This document shows positions 52,336-58,216 of a DNA stretch of 58,216 bases, piece by piece (positions within the stretch are counted from its first letter, which is position 1; the number at the start of each line of letters is the position of its first letter). The notes below the pieces were generated by a model that was not told the origin of the DNA, did no database searches, and worked only from the letters and a program-made list of their open reading frames with translations. Origin of the DNA: a virus. Made by a program: the position numbers and the translations under genes. Where the stretch lies: positions 1 through 58,216 of the IMG/VR virus record IMGVR_UViG_3300042887_002068; one strand, given 5' to 3'.

Positions 52336-55257
52336 TCAAGAATATAGGTAATTAAAATACTGTTTATAATTCAAATGACGCTCAGTTAAGAACTGAGTTA
52401 AGAACTTGTCTGCTTCTGGAAAACTCTTAAAAATACGATTTATTACGTCTATTCTAAATTGATCGCTGCCCATTTTACTATAATTATATATTTTCTGTAC
52501 AATACGAATAGCGGCGCTGTCTTCGAAATTTAGTAATTTTTGAAGTATATTATCAACCTCCCTTATACCCAAAATTTCTAAACGTGCATTCATTGCGTCA
52601 ACAAATTTTTCTATATATTTGCCGCCACTGACATTTATTATCTCCGTACCAACATCCGTAAAATTAATCGAGTTGTTTTTTATATGCTCAAGAATATAAT
52701 TCATCATTTCTTCTTTATCATCTGGATCCATATATTCCGTAGAGTATACAAGTAAGTTAAACGTACCATAATCTGTAAAAATACTTGGATCTTTTGTACT
52801 AATTTTCTTTAAATTAAGCAATCTTTCTTTGCTGCTGTCTGCCAAACGTATCACGAGACTTATTGTGGCGTAATCAAATTTTTTTCCATTCTCTATAACA
52901 TAATTCAACAACCCGCGAGGATCTTTCGTGAGACCTATATCCATACCCTCAACCGTGCTTGGAGATATTCCCCCAATCATTTCAATAACTTGATTTACAT
53001 CTTTTGCATGTTTTACAATCGCTTTTTTATCCAAATCAGTTAATTTTTTTACTTTTAATATTTTTGGAATTAGTCGAATAGGATCTACACCGTAGCGCAA
53101 GAGATTTTCAATCATATCGTGGCTCAACGAGTTATTTTTTACATCTATTATATAGTTCGTGACCGCTTTTATATTTTTTTCATCGTGAATACCTGAAAAA
53201 ATATAAGCAAATTGAGAATCGGTCAACTTAGATCCAATCAATTTTAAAAGCTTGATAGCCAAAGATTCTCTTTCTTTGATTGGGTATTTCGCAATAGCGA
53301 GTTCCACATTTCTATCATCCATTGAGTCCGAGTTACCGGTTTCAACAATCTGGTCAATCATTTTTTTCGCATCAACACAACCCAACAGCAACGGCGTTAC
53401 AACCTCTGCATCCAATGAATTCTTTTTTAGATTAAAAATTGTGTTCGCTAATTTATCTGATTTTTTTGATCTAAAAAGTTCTTCGACATCATTTCCTGTC
53501 AACTTGTCGCCTTTCATATTCGCTATTCGTATGGCTATATCCTCGTTCCATCTATTTTGATAAAATATAGTTCTGATTAATGCATAATCCAGCTTGATGC
53601 CGGGAATTGAAAGTATCTTTTCTATTGTTTTTTTATTATCGACGGCAAACTCTAGTATATATTCTGCTTCGCCCGCGCTGAGTGAAGATCCTTTTATTGA
53701 AAGAATATCGTTTTCAATCTTTTCCTTGTTTGTTGACCAATAGAACAAGACGGGTATGTCGGAATAATCAATTCTATTTCTTTTTGTTTTGAGAATAAGA
53801 TCGACCATCTTTTGTTTGTCTTTTGTTAGTTGCAACAAAGCCCCCAAGTCATCTGATGTTGTATTTCTAGTTCTTAGAAATCCCTCCGCAGCCTTGAAAT
53901 CGTTCGCAACTATTCCCAGATTTATTTTATAACTTCTTCCTCTATCTTTTCTCTTTGATTTTTCAGCCTTCCATTCGTCTTCGCTCGGAAGGTCGGATGG
54001 ATCTGGATTATCCAAATAACTTATTATCTCAAATTTAGAACTGTCTGTGAAAAATGCCTGACATCGTTCGTTTGAATGAATAACACCGTATCCTCCATCA
54101 AAGACCAACCCGTACCCAAGATCTTTTCTTAAAATTTTATTCCAGTTTACTGTTGATTTTCCACCAAGATCATCACTTACCAGCTTGCAGAAATACCAAA
54201 ACACACCGACTCCAAGTTTTGGAAAGTCTGTGCCTGCTTTCGCCCTTCTTAGCAATTCCTCAATATTTTCAACTTTATCCTTGTATATTTCTATAATTTT
54301 ATTGATGTCCTTTTCGCCATCAGATGCTGTATACTTTGATACATCAATCTTTTTTATATTATTTTTTTCTTTCAATATAAAAATATATGGTCTTCCTGCC
54401 GCAAATGGAAAGTTTATAACTCCATTTTTTTTACCATAAAACTCGGCGGCTTTTTTCAAAGGAAAACAATATACACCCAGCGGAGTATCATAACTACTGT
54501 TTGGATTTATACCTGCCTTTATAAAATGAGTAAATGTGATGTATATGTCATCGCGGTCCATATACTTATCAAGCATTTCGGTGTAAGGGATTTTTGGATT
54601 TTTTTCTCCACCACGCCGCTTTTCAGAAAGCAATCCAGAATCCAAGAACAGTTGATCTAACTTATTTTTTACAAACTCTGGAACTTTGTCGCTTGCTGTT
54701 ATTTTTTCCTTCAATCCATTAAAGTACATTTCATTTCCGACCAAAACTTTGTTTGCCTCGCCTACATCCGAATATTCAAACCCAATTGTTCCATCAGAGT
54801 TTATTCCATTGATTTTTGCGCCGCCAAACACGCTGGAAGGAATAATAGTTTTGATCAATTTCAAGAATATCTTGGCGCTTATATCGTTCTTTAGCCTCAA
54901 CACCTTGAATCCCATTTTCTCTGACTGGTTGGCTATTTCCTTACTTACCATTCCCCATAATGGCATATTAGAATACTTGTTCTTTACTTCTTGTATTCCC
55001 TTATAAATTGATTTTGGGCTACCCGCTACACCAACCAATTTGACCATTCCACTATTCTGAACTCTTACCGCAACATATCCATTTTCATCTCCGTAAAATG
55101 TCCAGTTTCTTGCTCGCTCAACAAACTTATCTTTATCCCAACTCTTGCCTGTTGACTTTATATAACTTTGATTGAAAATATCATACGCATTGTCCACATT
55201 TAGTGTGTCAAATGTGAATTCTGCCTCACCTAAAAATTTATCAATGGGATCCACCAT
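52336..55257 (-). CDS. Large multidomain protein, possible GNAT- and ART-like parts plus helical repeats
   Basis: A 973-residue protein of unknown function. Residues 55-125 resemble a GNAT fold (YVAVRVQNSGMVKLVGVAGS, ANQSEKMGFKVL). Residues 240-430 contain THFIKAGINPNSSYDTPLGV and LGYGLVFDGGYGVIHSNE, a pattern like ADP-ribosyltransferase-type domains in phage polyvalent proteins; the match is weak. Residues 480-760 are at least seven helical repeats of about 30-35 residues (I-L-x-I-K-x-x-x-L then two helices), a solenoid. No membrane segment. An ATATTTAT box is 8 bases upstream. It could be a virion-carried effector or a large scaffold; both are guesses. Confidence 0.65.
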   Translation of the reverse strand: MVDPIDKFLGEAEFTFDTLNVDNAYDIFNQSYIKSTGKSWDKDKFVERARNWTFYGDENGYVAVRVQNSGMVKLVGVAGSPKSIYKGIQEVKNKYSNMPLWGMVSKEIANQSEKMGFKVLRLKNDISAKIFLKLIKTIIPSSVFGGAKINGINSDGTIGFEYSDVGEANKVLVGNEMYFNGLKEKITASDKVPEFVKNKLDQLFLDSGLLSEKRRGGEKNPKIPYTEMLDKYMDRDDIYITFTHFIKAGINPNSSYDTPLGVYCFPLKKAAEFYGKKNGVINFPFAAGRPYIFILKEKNNIKKIDVSKYTASDGEKDINKIIEIYKDKVENIEELLRRAKAGTDFPKLGVGVFWYFCKLVSDDLGGKSTVNWNKILRKDLGYGLVFDGGYGVIHSNERCQAFFTDSSKFEIISYLDNPDPSDLPSEDEWKAEKSKRKDRGRSYKINLGIVANDFKAAEGFLRTRNTTSDDLGALLQLTKDKQKMVDLILKTKRNRIDYSDIPVLFYWSTNKEKIENDILSIKGSSLSAGEAEYILEFAVDNKKTIEKILSIPGIKLDYALIRTIFYQNRWNEDIAIRIANMKGDKLTGNDVEELFRSKKSDKLANTIFNLKKNSLDAEVVTPLLLGCVDAKKMIDQIVETGNSDSMDDRNVELAIAKYPIKERESLAIKLLKLIGSKLTDSQFAYIFSGIHDEKNIKAVTNYIIDVKNNSLSHDMIENLLRYGVDPIRLIPKILKVKKLTDLDKKAIVKHAKDVNQVIEMIGGISPSTVEGMDIGLTKDPRGLLNYVIENGKKFDYATISLVIRLADSSKERLLNLKKISTKDPSIFTDYGTFNLLVYSTEYMDPDDKEEMMNYILEHIKNNSINFTDVGTEIINVSGGKYIEKFVDAMNARLEILGIREVDNILQKLLNFEDSAAIRIVQKIYNYSKMGSDQFRIDVINRIFKSFPEADKFLTQFLTERHLNYKQYFNYLYS

Positions 55258-55296
55258 ATATACAAATAAATATATGAATGGACCCCATTTATTATA

Positions 55297-55758
55297 TTAG
55301 GATGTGCATTTCATCAATATGTCATAATAATAAGTATAATCTTTGTTGGTATAAACCATTTTAGCTTTATGCTTAAAAACAGTTTTCACCGTTGCCATAT
55401 CTTTGCCAATATCCTTCTCCTTGAAATACCATTTGAACAAAAACTGATTGACCTGTATATCTTGGGCGATATTACACCACTCTCTGTCCATCTTTGGATT
55501 TATAAGCCAATGACCAAACATTACGTGACATAGTTCGTGGCAAATAACAAACAACTTTTTATCGTGCTTGTATTTTTTCCAAACTTCTGGATTAGCGACG
55601 ATTCTAAAGTTATTGTTATAGATTTCTAACTCAACAGATTCGGCGTCGTCGTCAAATACCATTGGTTCAAACCTATTCCACATTTCACCAAATACGGGAT
55701 TGAGAATATCAAGCCTCATACTCAGCAGTTGATTTTCTCGTTTCTTCAGTTTTTTCAT
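55297..55758 (-). CDS. Putative metallopeptidase (DUF2201-like), HELCH
   Basis: A 153-residue protein with HELCH (His74-Glu75-His78) in KKLFVICHELCHVMFGHW, followed by EWCNIAQDIQVNQFL, the layout of the putative metallopeptidase domain usually joined to a VWA domain in bacteria. Here the VWA part is missing. I start it at MKKLKKRENQLL (ATG 55758), because upstream extension overlaps another gene and a terminator. The ATG lies only 8 bases after the terminator stem, so its expression may depend on readthrough. Substrate unknown. Confidence 0.78.
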   Translation of the reverse strand: MKKLKKRENQLLSMRLDILNPVFGEMWNRFEPMVFDDDAESVELEIYNNNFRIVANPEVWKKYKHDKKLFVICHELCHVMFGHWLINPKMDREWCNIAQDIQVNQFLFKWYFKEKDIGKDMATVKTVFKHKAKMVYTNKDYTYYYDILMKCTS

Positions 55759-55766
55759 AAAAAATA

Positions 55767-55784
55767 GGGGAGGTTTCCCTCCCC
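55767..55784 (-). terminator. Terminator/possible attenuator before metallopeptidase
   Basis: Seven-bp stem GGGGAGG/CCTCCCC, 4-base loop, then TATTTTTT running into the next ATG. The only Shine-Dalgarno-like bases (GGAGG) for the metallopeptidase are inside the stem. Confidence 0.8.
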
Positions 55785-55789
55785 TTGTT

Positions 55790-56011
55790 TTAGACGCGGG
55801 CTCGACGAGCCTTCTTCTTGCTCTTGGGCTTTTCAGCCGTGCCAGCGACATACTTCTCGCCAGCAGCCTTGCGACGAGCCGCACTTGCCCACGAGTTGCG
55901 AGTCTTCTTGCTCGCAAACTCGTACTTCTTTCCTTCGTTAAGCAACTTCTCCACTTCATCCGCAGAAGTTGCGCTCAGAATACGCTGTTTTAGACCTTGA
56001 TTGTTATTCAT
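55790..56011 (-). CDS. Small basic protein (possible nucleic-acid binding)
   Basis: A 73-residue protein. The first half is helical (LKQRILSATSADEVEKLLNE); the second half is Lys/Arg/Ala-rich and ends SKKKARRARV. Such tails bind DNA or RNA. Codons are clearly more GC-rich than in neighbouring genes, as with the two genes upstream. It shares the final ARV residues with the 66-aa protein next to it, perhaps by chance. The three genes lie 4 and 15 bases apart and form one transcript ended by the terminator at 55767-55784. Confidence 0.75.
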   Translation of the reverse strand: MNNNQGLKQRILSATSADEVEKLLNEGKKYEFASKKTRNSWASAARRKAAGEKYVAGTAEKPKSKKKARRARV

Positions 56012-56015
56012 ATGA

Positions 56016-56216
56016 TTAGACTCGGGCCTTCTTCTGATTCAGGGGGCGGATTTCCAGCTTGCTGCCATCAGGGTATCGCTTGATGATACCCGTCCAATAG
56101 TCAAGCTCTCGCTGGGCATCCAACTTGGAGTCGTACTCCGAGTCGCTGACGCGGACGTTGTTCCGAAAAACAGCGTACATTGTGGTTTCAGTTTGTTCGA
56201 GCGTATTATTACTCAT
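56016..56216 (-). CDS. Small unknown protein, 66 aa
   Basis: A 66-residue protein (MYAVFRNNVRVSDSEYDSKL, then DYWTGIIKRYPDGSKLEIRP) with a small alpha/beta pattern and a basic end (NQKKARV). No known domain. GC-rich codon use like its two neighbours. It lies between the AT-hook protein and the basic protein in a three-gene run, so a DNA-related role is possible but not shown. Confidence 0.7.
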   Translation of the reverse strand: MSNNTLEQTETTMYAVFRNNVRVSDSEYDSKLDAQRELDYWTGIIKRYPDGSKLEIRPLNQKKARV

Positions 56217-56231
56217 GTTTTGGTTTTTGTG

Positions 56232-56432
56232 TTATTCGTTGTAACGAGAATAGTTATAACTGTCCAGATAAGACAGTTCATCGCGAATGTCATGCTCATT
56301 GGGCTCAATCATGCCGGGAAGACCAACCTTCTTATACTGGACTTCGTCGCCATTTTCATCAGTCACGATCTTCTTGGGACGACCGCGACCACGCTTGATA
56401 GTATATGTGTTAGATGTATCATTCATACTCAT
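56232..56432 (-). CDS. Small AT-hook protein
   Basis: A protein of about 66 residues with a canonical AT-hook (KRGRGRPKK) near its N-terminus, followed by an acidic part (DENGDEVQ, NEHDIRDELSYLD). AT-hooks bind the minor groove of AT-rich DNA, so it may act on phage promoters or genome structure. The start is uncertain: an in-frame ATG at 56444 exists, but AAGG lies just before ATG 56432 (MSMNDTS), which I prefer; 56426 is another choice. It heads the GC-rich trio. A TATAAATA octamer is some 50 bases upstream. Confidence 0.72.
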   Translation of the reverse strand: MSMNDTSNTYTIKRGRGRPKKIVTDENGDEVQYKKVGLPGMIEPNEHDIRDELSYLDSYNYSRYNE

Positions 56433-56485
56433 ATACCTTACCATACTATCTTAAAATATCAAGCACAAAATATTAGAATAATTAC

Positions 56486-56493
56486 TATTTATA
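56486..56493 (-). promoter_or_regulatory. T4-like late promoter octamer
   Basis: TATAAATA on the coding strand in the 180-base gap upstream of the small AT-hook gene. A weak TTGATA-16-TAAGGT pair lies closer to that gene. Confidence 0.4.
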
Positions 56494-56623
56494 ATGACCG
56501 TGAGTAAGTTTAGCGTAAATGACCGAATACAACATGGTTATATACATTTTAAATGCTTGTGCGTGTGTATTGCTAAAGGCAAAAACCCCACATTTTATTT
56601 AAAGGGATTGATACGAACAATAT

Positions 56624-58216
56624 TTAGTTGGAAGTATTAGCTTCATTCACATTCATTATGTGATTGAACTCTGCTACACTCATACCAAGTTTGTTTGCGA
56701 TGTCTATAGTCTTGGTATTCTTTGCTCCAAGCTTTTCTAATGCCGCTTTCTTTTCTTTTGGCGTCATCATATGAAGCTCACGCTGTATTCTTTTGATTTC
56801 TTCTGGATCAATCGGAGCTTCATCAGTAAGTTTATCCAGAAAATCGGTTTGGCCAACATCTGTTTTCATTCCCGCAGTTATTGAACTTGCTGGCGTAAGT
56901 GGACCACCATTGCGAACATCTCTGTCAAGCCAATCAACTTTATATTCTTCAATGTTTCCAAGTATGGTTGGAAAATCCTTATACAATCTTTCAACGTAGT
57001 TCCATTTTTCAATCACTTCAGCCTTGTTGTTCCAGAATGATATTATTTTTTTTCTATACCATAATCTGCCAGCTAATCCACCGGATTTTACTCTAAATGC
57101 GCCAGGATCATCATCGTCATGAACTTTACCAGATTTGATAAAATCTGCCAATGGACCAGAACTTACAGAATCAAACATAGCTTCAAAATCTGATATTTCA
57201 ATTTCTCGATTAGAAACCATATCATAAAAATCACGCATATCTTCTTCAGTGGCTTTAATATACTCCATATTTTCGTGAGCGTATTGAAGAATTTCCATTA
57301 TATCAGTATGTACTCCACCCTCATTGATTGCTGAAAATTTTGGATAAATAAAAAATGCTATAGCGTCGCCATCCATATATTTCGCAATCTTGAACTCTCC
57401 ATCAACACTAAGCACCGTATCTGGGCTTTCTTTCAACAAATCTTTCAGCTTGATATGTCCTTCAAGTGCTGGCATTGCTGCGGTTGCTTTTGCTGGGTAG
57501 TCAAATCCTTTTGCTGCTTTTTTATCCTGCCTGTTCCAAAAACTTGGACTATAATCTGCCTTATCTTTCTTGAAATGTTTTTGTGCTTTCAATGCCTGTA
57601 TTTCTTCTGGGCTCAATTTTTCTTTGTCGTCGGGAATATTACCGGTCAATTCTTTGTATGTATAAATTCCGCGACTATCAATAAATTCATACAATGCAGT
57701 TTCAAGATTCATGTTATAGTTTTTCATGAAACTATATACTTGATTCATATATGGCATCACCCTGTCTTTTTCATTCCAAAAACTTACTACATTTGCATCT
57801 ACCCAAATTCTACCAGCAAGTTCATTTGATTCATCGTCGTTGCCACCGCCCCGAATATCAAGCTTTTTAAAATATTCTCTATGCTTTTCTAGATACTTGC
57901 GAACATCTTCAAGACTGCTCGCATTTAGACCGTGAAAATAACACTCATATGCTTTGTCTCTTTTTGCTATAAGTCCAGGATCGCCATCCATACGTCTAAA
58001 TTCATAATTACGTTCAAACACATCTTGTTTCCCACGCGAACTATGCCCAGCATATCTAAGAATCAAATCCAGGCTTCCGTGCGTTCCGCGATGCAGATAT
58101 ATTATTATCTTGTCTTTTGGTTCTATAAAGAATGGATATGCGTCAGGATCATCCCACCGAATAGATACCGTTTCTTTGCGTTTTATTCCAAGTTTTTCAA
58201 GTTTTTGAACATCCGA
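56624..58216 (-). CDS. Large unknown protein with duplicated LAGR-W module (partial, 5' end beyond window)
   Basis: The minus frame is open from the right edge to the stop at 56624, at least 530 residues. An internal TTG at 58066 is not needed as a start, because the frame continues upstream with sensible sequence (IRWDDPDAYPFFIEPKDKII). Two copies of a module occur: LAGRIWVDANVVSFWNEKDR and LAGRLWYRKKIISFWNNKAE, each followed by helices. The C-terminus (KKAALEKLGAKNTKTIDIAN, then KLGMSVAEFNHIM) looks like a small helical DNA-binding-type fold. No function is recognised. It may belong with the 973-aa protein to a group of large auxiliary proteins. Confidence 0.7.
   Translation of the reverse strand, partial: SDVQKLEKLGIKRKETVSIRWDDPDAYPFFIEPKDKIIIYLHRGTHGSLDLILRYAGHSSRGKQDVFERNYEFRRMDGDPGLIAKRDKAYECYFHGLNASSLEDVRKYLEKHREYFKKLDIRGGGNDDESNELAGRIWVDANVVSFWNEKDRVMPYMNQVYSFMKNYNMNLETALYEFIDSRGIYTYKELTGNIPDDKEKLSPEEIQALKAQKHFKKDKADYSPSFWNRQDKKAAKGFDYPAKATAAMPALEGHIKLKDLLKESPDTVLSVDGEFKIAKYMDGDAIAFFIYPKFSAINEGGVHTDIMEILQYAHENMEYIKATEEDMRDFYDMVSNREIEISDFEAMFDSVSSGPLADFIKSGKVHDDDDPGAFRVKSGGLAGRLWYRKKIISFWNNKAEVIEKWNYVERLYKDFPTILGNIEEYKVDWLDRDVRNGGPLTPASSITAGMKTDVGQTDFLDKLTDEAPIDPEEIKRIQRELHMMTPKEKKAALEKLGAKNTKTIDIANKLGMSVAEFNHIMNVNEANTSN

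Noticed and set aside
55759-55959. N-terminal extension of the HELCH metallopeptidase
   Set aside because: Arg-rich sequence antisense in feel, lying over the 73-aa gene and the terminator; the natural start is ATG 55758.
58064-58066. TTG start for the right-edge gene
   Set aside because: The frame continues open with protein-like sequence to the window end, so the gene is truncated by the window instead.

Overview
The window is one stretch of a large tailed bacteriophage genome, most likely a contractile-tailed (myovirus), T4-related jumbo-type phage. The evidence is a T4-type module set: gp6, gp25 and gp5-like baseplate proteins, a gp55-like late sigma factor, a fused gp47-gp46 (Mre11-Rad50) nuclease, a RuvC-type resolvase, a zinc-finger/Toprim primase, and the auxiliary genes PhoH, Hsp20 and peptide deformylase. 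The DNA is AT-rich and about 45 genes lie on the minus strand; only one small gene (51852-52127) is on the plus strand. No tRNA, IS, integrase, CRISPR array or origin was seen. No gene-free stretch exceeds 300 bases. The largest gaps (39802-39974, 40422-40583, 56445-56623) hold terminators, a candidate structured RNA and promoter-like sites.

Layout from left to right (transcription runs right to left). 1-9522: two tail-fibre/adhesin genes. The first runs off the left edge and carries about 100 or more 18-residue repeats. The second ends in 23 glycines. 9557-14861: recombination/replication (fused nuclease-ATPase, primase, a tagged small protein, resolvase). 14880-32295: virion structural block, including a beta-propeller plus dockerin-like protein, its simpler paralogue, a 1560-aa protein, a DNRLRE-like protein, gp6, gp25 and a gp5-like hub. 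32324-34277: an operon of deformylase, a tiny acidic protein, a membrane protein and the late sigma factor. 34354-37511: membrane coiled-coil protein, tagged charged protein, orphan DNA methyltransferase. 37576-41258: secreted Ig-domain protein, candidate RNA, Hsp20, HD hydrolase. 41313-46585: four-gene glycan operon (two-domain glycosyltransferase, carbamoyltransferase, GT25, Skp1-type GlcNAc transferase). 46639-50241: Pro/Thr-linker structural proteins and a second fibre. 50324-58216: PhoH, small zinc proteins, two HExxH metallopeptidases, large multidomain proteins, and three small genes more GC-rich than their surroundings. The last gene runs off the right edge.

Two regulatory vocabularies are visible. 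Auxiliary and replication genes (primase, deformylase-sigma operon, methyltransferase, HD protein, probably the Ig protein) carry host-like TTGAC(A/T/G)-16-TAtaGT promoters, often so close to the ATG that the mRNA would be nearly leaderless. Structural genes and the tagged proteins instead have an ATATTTAT box on the coding strand a few bases upstream, and a few have TATAAATA, the T4 late motif. One exact 13-base match to the T4 late consensus lies directly after the sigma gene. This fits early expression of the sigma factor followed by late expression of virion genes, but that is inference. The host is unknown. The secreted Ig-domain protein resembles surface proteins common in Verrucomicrobia and other PVC bacteria, which is only a weak hint.
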